Assembly: GCF_900172315.1 (NCBI RefSeq)
Contig: NZ_FWFV01000001.1
Location: forward strand, 620,001-684,000
From: Palleronia marisminoris
Lineage (GTDB): Bacteria > Pseudomonadota > Alphaproteobacteria > Rhodobacterales > Rhodobacteraceae
Length of the DNA: 64,000 bases
Direction: 5' to 3'
The notes below the pieces were generated by a model, which was not told the origin of the DNA, did no database searches, and saw only the letters and a program-made list of their open reading frames with translations. The stretch's first letter is position 1. Each line of letters opens with the position of its first letter. Positions 25,514 to 35,181 of this stretch are shown here, in pieces. A program made the translations under genes and the position numbers.

Positions 25514-26478
25514 CCGAGTTCATCAAATCGCGCGAGGCCATCCTGCTGGCCGCGCTCATCGCCCTGATCCTGCTGGTCGAAACCCGCTTTTCGGGCTTCG
25601 CCGCACCGGGCAACCTCGCCCGCGTCTTCAACGACACCTCGATCCTCATCATCCTCGCGCTCGGCCAGACGCTGGTGATCCTGACCCGCTGCATCGACCT
25701 CTCGCAGGCTTCGAACCTCGCGCTGACTGGCATGGTCACCGCCATGCTCAACGCCGCGATGCCGGGCATCCCGGTAATCGCGCTGATCTCCATCGCCGTC
25801 CTGCTTGGCATCCTGATGGGCGCCTTCAACGGCATCCTCGTCTGGAAGCTCGACATCCCGCCCATCGTGGTGACGCTGGGCACGCTGACCATCTACCGCG
25901 GGATCATCTTCATCGTCTCGGGCGGCGAATGGGTGAACAGCCACGAGATGTCGCCCGCCTACAAGGCCTTCCCCCGCGCCGAATTCCTCGGCCTTCCGGT
26001 CATGGCCTGGATCTGCATCGCCACCATCGCCGCCTTCGCCATCCTCGTGACCCGAACCCCGCTGGGCCGCGCCTTCTACGCCGTCGGCGGCAACCCCGGC
26101 GCATCGGTCTATACCGGCATCGATGTCGGCCGCACCCGCTTCATGGCCTTCACCATCGCGGGCGGCCTCGCGGGCCTCTGCGGCTATCTCTGGGTCGCGC
26201 GCTACGCCGTGGCCTACACGGATGTCGCGGGGGGCTTCGAACTGGACATCGTCGCCGCCTGCGTCATCGGCGGCATCTCCATCGCCGGGGGCCTCGGCAC
26301 CGTCACCGGCGCCGTCCTTGGCGCGCTGTTCCTCGGGACCATCAAGAACGCCCTGCCCGTCGCCGGCGTCTCGCCCTTCTGGCAGATGGCGATCTCGGGC
26401 GCCGCGATCATCATCGCCGTCGCCTTCAACCGCCGCCGCGCCCCGGGCCGCGTCATCCTGAAAGAGGCCACCGCATGA
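25510..26478 (+). CDS. rhaP: rhamnose ABC transporter permease
   Basis: A 322-residue CUT2-family (RbsC-like) permease with about eight to ten hydrophobic segments. The cytoplasmic coupling motif is [18 protein letters not shown] near residue 195, and the Gly-rich [22 protein letters not shown] follows near residue 255, as in RbsC. Its start overlaps the rhaT stop, and its stop overlaps the rhaQ start (ATGA). It forms the membrane channel with RhaQ. Confidence 0.93.
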   Translation: MTEFIKSREAILLAALIALILLVETRFSGFAAPGNLARVFNDTSILIILALGQTLVILTRCIDLSQASNLALTGMVTAMLNAAMPGIPVIALISIAVLLGILMGAFNGILVWKLDIPPIVVTLGTLTIYRGIIFIVSGGEWVNSHEMSPAYKAFPRAEFLGLPVMAWICIATIAAFAILVTRTPLGRAFYAVGGNPGASVYTGIDVGRTRFMAFTIAGGLAGLCGYLWVARYAVAYTDVAGGFELDIVAACVIGGISIAGGLGTVTGAVLGALFLGTIKNALPVAGVSPFWQMAISGAAIIIAVAFNRRRAPGRVILKEATA

Positions 26479-27482
26479 GCATCGCGCAAGGCACCCAACC
26501 CCGCCACGTCCCCGACCGCCTGCATGGCCGCCCCACCCGTATCCTGCGCAGTTGGGAGCTTCTCCTCGCCGGCATCGCGATCCTGATCTTCCTCGCGAAC
26601 ACGCAAGCCAGCCCCTACTTCCTCGACCCCTGGAACCTTTCCGACGCGACCTTCAACTTCACCGAAAAGGCCTTCATCGCCTTCGCCATGGCGCTGCTGA
26701 TCATCTCGGGCGAGATCGACCTGAGCGTCGCCGGCATCATCGCGCTGGCCTCCACCGCCATGGGCTGGGCGCTGCAATTCGGGATCGGCACACCCGGCCT
26801 CATCGTGATCGGCCTGACCGTCGGCCTCGTCTGCGGCGCGTTCAACGGCGTGCTGGTGACGCGGCTCGGCCTGCCCTCCATCGTCGTGACCATCGGCACG
26901 ATGAGCCTGTTTCGCGGGATCAGCTACATCGTCCTCGGCGACCAGGCCTTCAACGGCTATCCCACCGACTTCGCCTTCTTCGGCCGCGGCTACGTCTTCT
27001 GGGTCATCTCGTTCGAGCTGGTGCTCTTCCTGATCTTCGCCGCGATCTACGCGGGCGTCCTGCATTTCACCAATTTCGGGCGCCAGATCTACGCCATCGG
27101 CAACAATCCCACCGCCGCGACCTTCTCGGGCATCCGCGTCGCGCGGGTGAAGATGATCCTGTTCCTCCTCACGGGCCTCATGTCCGGCATCGCGGCCGTC
27201 TGCCTGACCGCGCGCCTCGGCTCCACCCGCCCCTCCATCGCCTTCGCGTGGGAGCTCGAGGTCGTCACCATGGTCGTCCTCGGCGGCGTCTCGATCCTTG
27301 GCGGCGCGGGCTCGATCCTCGGCGTCGTCATCGCGGCGCTCATCATGGGCCTCGTTACCTTCGGCCTCGGCCTGCTGAACGTGCCCGGCATCGTCATGTC
27401 CATCTTCATCGGCGCACTGCTGATCGGCGTCATCGCCATCCCGCGCCTCATCCGCCTCGTTCGAACCGGAAAAGCCGCATGA
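26475..27482 (+). CDS. rhaQ: rhamnose ABC transporter permease
   Basis: 335 residues from the ATG at 26475, which overlaps the rhaP stop; the same frame stays open further upstream inside rhaP but that part is not this gene. It is the second CUT2 permease, with [18 protein letters not shown] as the coupling loop and [23 protein letters not shown] near the C-terminus. A hydrophilic N-terminal stretch of about 28 residues precedes the first helix, longer than in RhaP. It overlaps rhaU by 4 bp. Confidence 0.93.
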   Translation: MSIAQGTQPRHVPDRLHGRPTRILRSWELLLAGIAILIFLANTQASPYFLDPWNLSDATFNFTEKAFIAFAMALLIISGEIDLSVAGIIALASTAMGWALQFGIGTPGLIVIGLTVGLVCGAFNGVLVTRLGLPSIVVTIGTMSLFRGISYIVLGDQAFNGYPTDFAFFGRGYVFWVISFELVLFLIFAAIYAGVLHFTNFGRQIYAIGNNPTAATFSGIRVARVKMILFLLTGLMSGIAAVCLTARLGSTRPSIAFAWELEVVTMVVLGGVSILGGAGSILGVVIAALIMGLVTFGLGLLNVPGIVMSIFIGALLIGVIAIPRLIRLVRTGKAA

Positions 27483-27796
27483 GCCAGAAACACGCCTTCC
27501 TCATGAAGCTGATCCCCGGCTGCGAGGCCGAATATCAGCGCCGCCATGACGAGATCTGGCCCGATCTCGCCGACCTGCTCCACGAAGCCGGGGTCACAGA
27601 CTACTCGATCCATCTCGACCGCGAAACATCGACCCTCTTCGCCGTCCTCTGGCGCACTGACGACCACACGATGGCCGACCTGCCCGAGCACCCGGTGATG
27701 AAGCGCTGGTGGGACCACATGGCCGATCTGATGGTCACGAATCCCGACGCCTCGCCCTACAGCCGCGACCTGGAGACGGTATTCCACCTCGCATGA
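27479..27796 (+). CDS. rhaU: L-rhamnose mutarotase
   Basis: 105 residues, a ferredoxin-like fold of the RhaU/RhaM family. The start [30 protein letters not shown] is trimmed here to its key parts: the KLIPG turn and the YxxRHDEIWP motif that carries the active-site His. DYSIHLD and [12 protein letters not shown] near the end complete the pocket. It interconverts the alpha and beta anomers of L-rhamnose, supplying the form used by RhaI. It overlaps both neighbours by 4 bp, in tight translational coupling. Confidence 0.93.
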   Translation: MSQKHAFLMKLIPGCEAEYQRRHDEIWPDLADLLHEAGVTDYSIHLDRETSTLFAVLWRTDDHTMADLPEHPVMKRWWDHMADLMVTNPDASPYSRDLETVFHLA

Positions 27797-29133
27797 CCCA
27801 CCGCCGCATTGCCGTCATCGACATCGGCAAGACCAACGCCAAGCTGGCGCTGGTCGATGCCGCCACCTTGCGCGAACTCGCAGTCGAGACGCGCCCCAAC
27901 ACCGTCCTGCCCGGCCCGCCCTGGCCGCATTTCGACCTCGACGGCCATTGGGACTTCCTGCTGGACGCGCTGACCCGGATGCAGGCCGAACACGGCATCG
28001 ACGCGATTTCGGTCACCACCCATGGTGCGGCGGCGGTGCTGCTGGACAAGGACGGCGCGCTCGCCGCCCCTATGCTCGACTATGAACACACCGGCCCCGA
28101 CACCCTTGCCGCCGAATACGATGCCATCCGCCCCCCCTTCGCCGAGACCGGCTCCCCCCGCCTGCCCATGGGTCTGAATCTCGGCGCGCAACTGCACTGG
28201 CAGTTGCAGGATGCCGATCTCGACGCGCGCGTGGCGTATGTCGTCACCTACCCCCAATACTGGGGCTACCGGCTGACCGGCAAACTCGCCACCGACGTGA
28301 CCTCGCTCGGCTGTCACACCGACCTGTGGAACCCGTGGACGGGGCAACCCTCGTCGCTGGTCGAGACCCTCGGCCTGACCGACCGCCTTGCGCCTGCGCA
28401 TCATTCGTCCGACGTCCTGGGGACGATCACACCCGAGATCGCCGCCCGCACCGGCCTGTCCTCCGACACCCCCGTCGCCTGCGGCATCCACGACAGCAAC
28501 GCCTCGCTCTATCCCCACCTTGCAGGACGAAGCGCGCCGTTCTCGGTCGTCTCGACCGGCACATGGGTGATCGCCATGGCGGTCAGCGGTGCCCCCGTTA
28601 CGCTCGACCCGGCGCGCGACACGCTGGTCAATGTGGACGCTCAAGGCGGCGCGGTGCCCTCGGCGCGCTTCATGGGCGGGCGGGAGTACGAGAAGCTCCG
28701 GCAGGTTGATCACGCGACCGGCACGTCCGAGGGCGACCTCTTCTGCCTCCCCGCGATCGAGCCCGGCACCGGCCCCTTCCCCAACCGCGCCGGCGGCTTC
28801 ACCCGCGCGCCCCGGGACGAGGCCGAGCGGGGACTCGCCATCTCGCGCTACCTTGCCTTGATGACAGACGAATGCCTGTCACTGATCGGGGCGCGAGGTC
28901 CCGTCATCGTCGAAGGCCCCTTCGCCCGCAACGCCGACTACCTCGACATGCTGGCTGCCCTTCGCGGCACGGTCGAAGCCTCGGCCTCTGCCACGGGAAC
29001 TTCTGCCGGGGGTGCGCTTCTGCTGGTCGAGGCGTATCACGAAGAGGCCGGCCGCGCCGTCACCCCCTCGGACTCCCACGCCTTGAGGGCCTACGCGGCC
29101 GCATGGAAAGACCGCATCGGGAGCGCACGATGA
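27793..29133 (+). CDS. rhaK: rhamnulokinase, FGGY family
   Basis: 446 residues from the ATG at 27793. The ATPase fold of FGGY kinases is seen in [14 protein letters not shown] (phosphate 1 loop), the catalytic-Asp region [15 protein letters not shown], and [12 protein letters not shown] (phosphate 2 loop). A C-terminal [20 protein letters not shown] (the adenosine site region) is followed by [10 protein letters not shown]. It phosphorylates L-rhamnulose before RhaD cleavage. In R. leguminosarum this kinase is also needed for rhamnose uptake activity. It overlaps lldD by 4 bp. Confidence 0.92.
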   Translation: MTHRRIAVIDIGKTNAKLALVDAATLRELAVETRPNTVLPGPPWPHFDLDGHWDFLLDALTRMQAEHGIDAISVTTHGAAAVLLDKDGALAAPMLDYEHTGPDTLAAEYDAIRPPFAETGSPRLPMGLNLGAQLHWQLQDADLDARVAYVVTYPQYWGYRLTGKLATDVTSLGCHTDLWNPWTGQPSSLVETLGLTDRLAPAHHSSDVLGTITPEIAARTGLSSDTPVACGIHDSNASLYPHLAGRSAPFSVVSTGTWVIAMAVSGAPVTLDPARDTLVNVDAQGGAVPSARFMGGREYEKLRQVDHATGTSEGDLFCLPAIEPGTGPFPNRAGGFTRAPRDEAERGLAISRYLALMTDECLSLIGARGPVIVEGPFARNADYLDMLAALRGTVEASASATGTSAGGALLLVEAYHEEAGRAVTPSDSHALRAYAAAWKDRIGSAR

Positions 29134-30290
29134 GACTGAAAGACTGCCACAACTTCAAGGACTTCCGCCGCCTCGCGCAGAAGCGCCTGCCCTCGCCGAT
29201 CTTCGACTACATCGACGGCGCCGCCGATGACGAGACGACCTACGCCCGCAACGCGGCCAGCTTCAACGAGGTCGACCTGATCCCCAATGTCCTGCGCGGG
29301 GTCAAGGACGTGGACCTGTCCGTCACGGTGATGGGGCAGAAGCTCGACCTGCCGGTTTATTGCTCGCCCACGGCCTTGCAACGCCTGTTCCACCACGAGG
29401 GAGAGCGCGCGACTGGCGCCGCCGCCGCCAAGTTTGGGACCATGTTCGGGGTGTCGTCCCTCGGCACCGTCAGCCTCGAGGAGCTGCGCAAGAAGTACAG
29501 CAACCCGCAGGTCTACCAGTTCTACTTCCACAAGGACCGGGGCCTGAACCGCGCGATGATGCAGCGCGCCAAGGAAGCCGGGGTGGAGGTGATGATGCTG
29601 ACCGTCGACAGCATCACCGGGGGAAACCGCGAGCGGGACAAGCGCACCGGATTTTCCATCCCCTTCCGCCTGAACGCCCGCGGCCTCAGCCAGTTCGTGA
29701 TGAAGCCCGCCTGGGGCCTGAACTACATCCGGCACGAGAAATTCGCCCTGCCCCAGCTGGACGAGCACGTGAACATGGGCAACGGTACAGCCTCCATCGG
29801 GCAGTATTTCACCGAGATGCTGGACCCCGCGATGAACTGGGACGACGTGGCCGAGATGGTCGACCTGTGGGGCGGGCCCTTCTGCCTGAAGGGCGTCATG
29901 GCCGCCGAAGACGCCGTCCGCGCGGCCGAGATCGGCTGCGCCGGCATCGTCATCTCGAACCACGGCGGGCGGCAGCTTGACGGGTCGCGGTCCTCGTTCG
30001 ACCAGCTGGACGAGATCGTGCAGGCGGCTGGCGACCGGCTGGACGTGATGCTGGATTCGGGCGTGACGCGCGGCAGCCATGTGCTGAAGGCGCTGTCCTT
30101 GGGGGCGAAGGCGGTCGGATTGGGGCGCTACTACCTGTTTCCGCTGGCCGCCGCCGGGCAGCCGGGGGTGGAGCGTGCGCTCGGCCTCATGCAGGACGAG
30201 CTGATCCGCGACATGCGCCTGATGGGCCGCACCCGGATCGGCCAACTGACCCGCGACAACCTGCGCTTTCGTCAGGGCGTGGCGTCGTAA
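29130..30290 (+). CDS. lldD: FMN-dependent L-lactate dehydrogenase / alpha-hydroxy-acid oxidase
   Basis: A 386-residue FMN enzyme with a TIM-barrel fold. The signature ISNHGGRQLDGS near residue 275 holds the catalytic His and Arg. Substrate and FMN-site segments FDYIDGAADDE, YCSPTALQRLFHHEGE and the barrel end DSGVTRGSHVLKALSLGAKAVGLGR are in order. It oxidises L-lactate to pyruvate and passes electrons to quinone or oxygen. Its start overlaps rhaK, so it belongs to the rhamnose operon, where L-lactate is expected from lactaldehyde oxidation by the RhaD dehydrogenase domain. A related hydroxy-acid substrate remains possible. Confidence 0.9.
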   Translation: MRLKDCHNFKDFRRLAQKRLPSPIFDYIDGAADDETTYARNAASFNEVDLIPNVLRGVKDVDLSVTVMGQKLDLPVYCSPTALQRLFHHEGERATGAAAAKFGTMFGVSSLGTVSLEELRKKYSNPQVYQFYFHKDRGLNRAMMQRAKEAGVEVMMLTVDSITGGNRERDKRTGFSIPFRLNARGLSQFVMKPAWGLNYIRHEKFALPQLDEHVNMGNGTASIGQYFTEMLDPAMNWDDVAEMVDLWGGPFCLKGVMAAEDAVRAAEIGCAGIVISNHGGRQLDGSRSSFDQLDEIVQAAGDRLDVMLDSGVTRGSHVLKALSLGAKAVGLGRYYLFPLAAAGQPGVERALGLMQDELIRDMRLMGRTRIGQLTRDNLRFRQGVAS

Positions 30291-30630
30291 ACCATCTCGT
30301 GGGGCGGCGCGGCCCACATCCAGCAGGGGCTCGGCATATTCGTCATGCCGCGCCTCGTCGAAGCGGAACAGCGGGAACGACATCGAGATCGCGGCCCTGG
30401 ACTTGGCAGGGCGTCGAGGATCGCCACGGCGAGGCAGCGCACGCCGTCCTCGCTTTCCTCGATCTTTTCGGCGTAGCCCCGGCTCCAGCGTGCCCGCGAG
30501 GGCGTCGGGATCGGTGATCGTTGGGGGCTGGAGCGCGCGTTTTTCGTGATCGTCGATGACGCCAAGATTGATGGACTCGACCGTCGCGGGGGCAGCTGGC
30601 CCATTCAGGTGCAGGCCGGGCCATTCGACA
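30272..30630 (-). pseudogene. decayed IclR-family (KdgR-like) regulator remnant
   Basis: Pieces of an IclR effector domain are spread over two frames of the minus strand. One frame gives TVESINLGVIDDHE and ITDPDALAGTLEPG. The next gives RGYAEKIEESEDGVRCLAVAI. The first frame then returns with AAISMSFPLFRFDEARHDEY. These match the order of the IclR C-terminal domain, but the HTH domain is missing, a piece in the middle is deleted, and at least two frameshifts are needed. It cannot make a functional regulator. IclR proteins of the KdgR type usually control kdu genes, and kduI lies just to the right. The 3' end overlaps lldD. Confidence 0.65.
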
Positions 30631-30820
30631 TAACGTGTCCTCGGAACTGACGGAGAACTTCTCGCCGATCTACTCACTTGCTCGCTGCCTTGTTGCTACA
30701 GCGTCGTGGACGACGCGGAGATCATGGACCAGGCCTACACCTCGACCGAAGATCGAGGGATGGTCGACCTGACCTACGACGACAGCGGCGCGCAGCTTCT
30801 ATGTGAAAGGCAAGCCGATA

Positions 30821-30922
30821 ATGGCGTTCGTCCCGTTCCACCTGCTTCTGATCGCCTTGCTGATGCGCGTGCCCTACGTTCCCGCCCTGACGATGTTCCT
30901 CCCGCGCATGCTCGGCCTCTGA
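30821..30922 (+). pseudogene. hydrophobic gene fragment, perhaps TRAP permease C-terminus
   Basis: From an ATG at 30821 a 33-codon frame reads MAFVPFHLLLIALLMRVPYV, then PALTMFLPRMLGL and a stop. It looks like the last transmembrane helix and tail of a DctM-type TRAP large permease (the family often ends VPALSLWLPxLLG). No further upstream permease sequence is recognisable in the 190 bp before it, apart from a short in-frame FYVKGKP. TRAP uptake genes often sit beside kduI/kduD, so this may be the leftover of such a transporter. Weak, because the piece is short. Confidence 0.3.
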
Positions 30923-30960
30923 ACTGCGCGGTCACTGAAAACCGAAACGAAAGAAATCCC

Positions 30961-31785
30961 ATGCTGACCGTCCAGACCATGCACGCCGTCCACCCCGAGC
31001 AGGCGCGGACCCTCGACACGGACGGCTTGCGCAAGCACTTCCTCGTCGAGGACAGCTTCAAATCGGGCGAGATCCGCCTGACCTACACTCATTACGACCG
31101 CTTCGTCCTTGGCGGGGCAGTGCCCGACGGCGGCAGCCTGACCCTGGGCGAGGTCAAGGAGGCCGGCACCCCCAGCTTCCTCGACCGGCGCGAGATGGGC
31201 ATCGTGAATATCGGCGACACGGGCGAGGTCGCCCGCGGCGATGAAAGCTGGACGCTGAACCGCGGTGACGTCCTGTATCTCGGGATGGGCGCGGGCGAGG
31301 TCACCTTCTCGGGCAAGGGCCGGTTCTACATCGCCTCGGCCCCGGCACACCGCACCTGCCCCAACCGCCTCGTCACCATCGACGAGGCCAAGGAGGTCAA
31401 GCTGGGCGATGTCGAGAACTCGAACAAGCGCACCATCCGCCAGTTCATCCACCCCGACGTCATGGAAAGCTGCCAACTGACGCTGGGCTACACCTCGCTC
31501 GAGGATGGGTCGGTCTGGAACACGATCCCCAGCCACACCCATGACCGCCGCATGGAAGCCTACATGTACTGGGGCATGGACGACGACGCCCGCGTCGTTC
31601 ACCTGATGGGCGAACCGCAGGAGACCCGCCACCTCGTCGTCGCGGGCGAGCAGGGCGTGGTGTCGCCGCCGTGGTCGATCCACTCGGGCGCGGGCATCGG
31701 CGCCTACACCTTCATCTGGGCCATGGCCGGAGACAACATGGACTTCACCGACATGGACTTCACCAAGCCCAAGGACATGCGCTGA
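30961..31785 (+). CDS. kduI: 5-dehydro-4-deoxy-D-glucuronate isomerase
   Basis: 274 residues from the ATG at 30961; a longer open frame runs up to 30706 but crosses the decayed region and is not used. The two-cupin fold is seen with the metal-binding motif SHTHDRRMEAYMYW (two His and a Glu) and the distant ligand His in PPWSIHSGAG. It isomerises the unsaturated uronate product of pectin or alginate-type breakdown (DKI) to 3-deoxy-D-glycero-2,5-hexodiulosonate. The ribosome site is poor (AAAGAAA). Its stop overlaps the kduD start (TGATG). Confidence 0.94.
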   Translation: MLTVQTMHAVHPEQARTLDTDGLRKHFLVEDSFKSGEIRLTYTHYDRFVLGGAVPDGGSLTLGEVKEAGTPSFLDRREMGIVNIGDTGEVARGDESWTLNRGDVLYLGMGAGEVTFSGKGRFYIASAPAHRTCPNRLVTIDEAKEVKLGDVENSNKRTIRQFIHPDVMESCQLTLGYTSLEDGSVWNTIPSHTHDRRMEAYMYWGMDDDARVVHLMGEPQETRHLVVAGEQGVVSPPWSIHSGAGIGAYTFIWAMAGDNMDFTDMDFTKPKDMR

Positions 31786-32528
31786 TGGCCGGTCCGTTTT
31801 CGCTGGAGGGTCGTAAAGCCCTCGTCACCGGCGCGAATACCGGCATAGGGCAGGCCATCGCGGTCAGCCTGGCCGGACAAGGCGCGCAGGTTGTCTGCGC
31901 CGGTCGGCGGTCGTGCGCCGAGACGGTGGACTTGATCGCGGATGCGGGCGGCAAGGGGGAAGAGCTGATCCTCGACTTCGCCGACCCGATGGCCGCGACA
32001 GGCGTTTTCGAGGGCGCCGGCTTCGACCTGCTGGTCAACAATGCCGGGATCATCCGCCGCGCGGACAGCGTCGACTTTTCGGAGGCCGATTGGGACGAGG
32101 TCATGGACGTCAACCTCAAGGCGGTGTTCTTCACCTGCCAGGCCTTCGGGCGCGCGTTGATCAAGCGCGGCGGAGACGGCGCGATCGTCAACGTCGCCTC
32201 GCTGCTCAGCTTCCAGGGCGGCATCCGCGTGCCGTCCTACACCGCGTCGAAGCACGGCGTGGCAGGGCTGACGAAGATCCTCGCGAACGAATGGGCGCCT
32301 CACGGGATCACGGTGAACGCCATCGCGCCCGGCTACATCGCGACCAACAACACCGAGGCGCTGCGCGACGATCCCGAGCGGTCGAGAGCGATCCTCGACC
32401 GTATCCCCGCTGGCCGCTGGGGCGATCCCTCAGACATCGGCGGAACGGCGGCGTATCTGTGTTCGCCCGCCGCCCGGTATGTGACCGGTGCCGTCCTGAA
32501 CGTGGACGGCGGCTGGCTGGCGCGCTGA
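31785..32528 (+). CDS. kduD: 2-dehydro-3-deoxy-D-gluconate 5-dehydrogenase
   Basis: A 247-residue short-chain dehydrogenase. It shows GANTGIGQAIA as the nucleotide loop, NNAGIIRRADSVDF (the RR pair is typical of KduD), and catalytic Ser-Tyr-Lys as VASLLSFQGGIRVPSYTASKHG. The end IGGTAAYLCSPAARYVTGAV with NVDGGWLAR is canonical. It reduces the product of KduI to 2-keto-3-deoxygluconate. No kdgK or kdgA is nearby, so the KDG would be processed by genes elsewhere. Confidence 0.93.
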   Translation: MAGPFSLEGRKALVTGANTGIGQAIAVSLAGQGAQVVCAGRRSCAETVDLIADAGGKGEELILDFADPMAATGVFEGAGFDLLVNNAGIIRRADSVDFSEADWDEVMDVNLKAVFFTCQAFGRALIKRGGDGAIVNVASLLSFQGGIRVPSYTASKHGVAGLTKILANEWAPHGITVNAIAPGYIATNNTEALRDDPERSRAILDRIPAGRWGDPSDIGGTAAYLCSPAARYVTGAVLNVDGGWLAR

Positions 32529-32566
32529 GATAGGATGGCGGCGACAGAGCACCGCCATCCCTATCG

Positions 32567-33865
32567 TCACACGAAGCGGTTGACGATGTTCTCCAGGACC
32601 TCCTGCCGGCCCGAACGCGGCTGGGGATCAAGCCCCTCGGCCTCGACCCGAGCGGCCGCGGACTCGAGGTCGCCCGACAGCATCGACTTGGCCGCGTCCG
32701 TCTCCCAGCCCGCGTAGCGTGCGTCGCGCATCTTCTCGAGCGTGCCGTCCTCGAGCATCGTCGCCGCCGCCTTCAGGCCGCGCGCGCAGACATCCATTCC
32801 GCCGGCATGGGCCGCGATCAGGTCCACCGGGTCGAGCGACTGGCGCCGCAGCTTGGCGTCGAAGTTCGTGCCGCCCTTGGTGAACCCACCAGCCCTCAGC
32901 ACTTCGTAAAAAGCCAGCGCGACCTCGGGGACGTTGTTGGGGAACTGGTCCGTGTCCCAGCCCGACTGGTAGTCGTTGCGGTTCATGTCGATCGACCCGA
33001 GGATGCCCAGCTCGCGCGCAAGCGCCAGCTCGTGCTCGAACGAGTGGCCGGCGAGGATGGCATGGCCTTGCTCGATATTGACCTTTACCTCGCCTTCCAG
33101 CCCGAACTCCTTGAGGAAGCCGTAGACCGTCGCGACGTCGTAGTCGTACTGGTGCTTGGTGGGCTCCTGCGGCTTGGGTTCGATCAGGATCTGGCCGTCG
33201 AAGCCGATCTTCTTCGCGTAGTCGACGGTCATCTGCAGGAAGCGGCCCGCCTGCTGGCGCTCGCGGCCCATGTCCGTGTTCAGGAGCGTCTCGTAGCCCT
33301 CACGACCGCCCCAGAGGACGTAGTTCTGCCCGCCAAGCTTCTTGGTCGCGTCCATGCAGGACTTCACCGTGGCGGCGGCATAGGCGAAGACGTCCGGATC
33401 AGGGTTCGTGGCGGCGCCCGACATCCAGCGACGGTGGCCGAACATGTTGGCCGTGCCCCACAGCAGGTTCACGCCGGTCTCTTCCATCTTCGGGCCGAAA
33501 TAGTCGGTGATCTCGTCCAGGCGGTCGCGGCTTTCGGCGAAGCTGTCACCTTCGGGGCGGATGTCGGCGTCGTGCCAGCAGTAGAACGGCACGCGCAGGA
33601 TGCGGAACATCTCGAACGCGATGTCGGCCTTCATCTTCGCGCGACCCATGTCGTCCTGCGGGTGCCAGGGGCGCTCGAACGTGGCGCCGCCGAAGGGGTC
33701 GCCGCCCTCCCACGCGAAGCTGTGCCAGTAGGCGACGGAAAAGCGCAAGTGGTCCGCCAGCCGCTTGCCCATGACGGTCTCGTCCGCGTCGTAGTGGCGG
33801 AAGGCGAGCCCTTCGGACGAGGGGTCGTAGTTCAGCGGTTCGATGTCCTTGAAGAAGTCGGTCAT
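32567..33865 (-). CDS. xylA: xylose isomerase
   Basis: A 432-residue class II xylose isomerase. [15 protein letters not shown] holds the catalytic-His region (FCWHD-type segment [12 protein letters not shown] follows), and [36 protein letters not shown] and [18 protein letters not shown] provide the two metal sites. It interconverts D-xylose and D-xylulose. Its start overlaps the end of the LacI-family gene (ATGA), so regulator and enzyme are one transcript. No xylulokinase or xylose transporter is adjacent. Confidence 0.96.
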   Translation of the reverse strand: MTDFFKDIEPLNYDPSSEGLAFRHYDADETVMGKRLADHLRFSVAYWHSFAWEGGDPFGGATFERPWHPQDDMGRAKMKADIAFEMFRILRVPFYCWHDADIRPEGDSFAESRDRLDEITDYFGPKMEETGVNLLWGTANMFGHRRWMSGAATNPDPDVFAYAAATVKSCMDATKKLGGQNYVLWGGREGYETLLNTDMGRERQQAGRFLQMTVDYAKKIGFDGQILIEPKPQEPTKHQYDYDVATVYGFLKEFGLEGEVKVNIEQGHAILAGHSFEHELALARELGILGSIDMNRNDYQSGWDTDQFPNNVPEVALAFYEVLRAGGFTKGGTNFDAKLRRQSLDPVDLIAAHAGGMDVCARGLKAAATMLEDGTLEKMRDARYAGWETDAAKSMLSGDLESAAARVEAEGLDPQPRSGRQEVLENIVNRFV

Positions 33866-34917
33866 GTGGTCTTTCCCGTTTCTGGATCATTGGATGCCGG
33901 GGGAAGGTTCTCCCGGACGTAGATGGTCGGAACGATGGGCTCCGCGATGATCGGGCCGCGCCGGTCGGCAAGCTGGCGCAGCCCGTCGATGACCCGCGCC
34001 ACGCCTTCTTCGGGGCGCTGGTCGATAACGATGTCGATGAGGCCGGCCTCGAGGGCGCGGCGCGAATGGGGGACGAGTTCGTGCAGCACGACGACCGGGC
34101 GGGTGCCGGGCAGCGCCTCGACCACCCGGATCAGGCCGGCGTTTCCGGCGCCCGCGCTGTAGACGGCGGTGATTTCGGGGTCGGCCTTCAGGGCCCGCGC
34201 GACGCCTGCCTCGACGATGTCGTGGCGGTCACGGCCCTCGATCTCGGGGGCGAGAGACAGATTGCCCGCGACGACATCTCGCAGACCGGCCAGCCGCTCG
34301 GCGTGGTCGCGGGCCGACAGCGCGCCGACCACCGGCAGGATGCGCCCCGCCTGCCCGCCATGCGCCAGCGCGATCAAGCGGCCGGCGGTGCGCCCCGCGA
34401 CCACGTTGTCGATCCCGACATAGGCGTCCCGATCCGATCCCGGCACGTCCGAAACCAGCGTGACCACCCCGATGCCCTGCCCGCGCAGCGCCCCGATGGC
34501 CTCGGCCACTTCGTCCGCGTCGCTGCCGACGATGGCGATGCCGTCGATGCAGTCCTCGGCCAGCTTTTCCAGCCGCCGGACCAGGGCTGCGGGGTCGAAC
34601 GCCTCGACCGTCTCGACGGTCAGCTCCACCCGCTCTGTGAGCAGCGAGCGCGCCGCCCCCTCGAACAGCGCCCGCATCCGCCCGAAGAACGCGTTCGTCC
34701 CGTTCGGCAGGATCGCGGCGAAACGATAGAGCCGTCCTTGCGACAGGTTCGCCGCCGCGACGTTCCGGACATATCCAAGATCCCGGATCGCGGCGCGCAC
34801 GCGAAGGACGGACTTCTCGGCGACACCACCGCGGGCGTTCACCACCCTGTCGGCGGTCGCGTAACTGACGCCCGCGCGGCGCGCGACGTCACTGAGTGTC
34901 GGCAGTCGCCTGTCCAT
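33862..34917 (-). CDS. LacI-family transcriptional regulator upstream of xylA
   Basis: About 351 residues from the ATG at 34917. The HTH is [20 protein letters not shown], somewhat different from the usual SxxTVSRVLN recognition helix (Tyr-Ala-Thr-Ala-Asp). A hinge helix region ([14 protein letters not shown]) and a periplasmic-binding-like sensor domain follow. Residues such as [25 protein letters not shown] and [10 protein letters not shown] line the effector cleft. It overlaps xylA by 4 bp and probably represses the pair in the absence of xylose or a related sugar. A palindrome lies 54 bp upstream. Confidence 0.9.
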   Translation of the reverse strand: MDRRLPTLSDVARRAGVSYATADRVVNARGGVAEKSVLRVRAAIRDLGYVRNVAAANLSQGRLYRFAAILPNGTNAFFGRMRALFEGAARSLLTERVELTVETVEAFDPAALVRRLEKLAEDCIDGIAIVGSDADEVAEAIGALRGQGIGVVTLVSDVPGSDRDAYVGIDNVVAGRTAGRLIALAHGGQAGRILPVVGALSARDHAERLAGLRDVVAGNLSLAPEIEGRDRHDIVEAGVARALKADPEITAVYSAGAGNAGLIRVVEALPGTRPVVVLHELVPHSRRALEAGLIDIVIDQRPEEGVARVIDGLRQLADRRGPIIAEPIVPTIYVRENLPPASNDPETGKTT

Positions 34918-34970
34918 GCTGTCCCCCACATATCACCCCAATCAGGCGCCGCGCCCGACGTCAAACAAAA

Positions 34971-34990
34971 AATGATAGGCGTATATCATT
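34971..34990. promoter_or_regulatory. LacI-type operator candidate
   Basis: AATGATA / TATCATT, 7-bp perfect arms around the 6-base spacer GGCGTA, make an AT-rich 20-bp palindrome 54-73 bp upstream of the LacI-family start. Size and symmetry suit a LacI-family dimer. It is closer to this regulator than to the sulfate-binding gene (start 35182), so autoregulation of the regulator-xylA unit is the likely role. Confidence 0.6.
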
Positions 34991-35181
34991 CCAGTTTCAC
35001 CGCCGCAGGGCGGGACGAAAGGCACAGAGGCGACAGACATTCCTGCAGACCGTCCGGGGCAGGACGCGCGTCCGCAAGACACCCCACGACCCGCACGGAC
35101 GTTCCTGACTATCGCTGACCACTGGCCGAGGCGGGACTTCTGTTCCAGATATCGCCGCGAAACGCACATACGGAGGCACCC

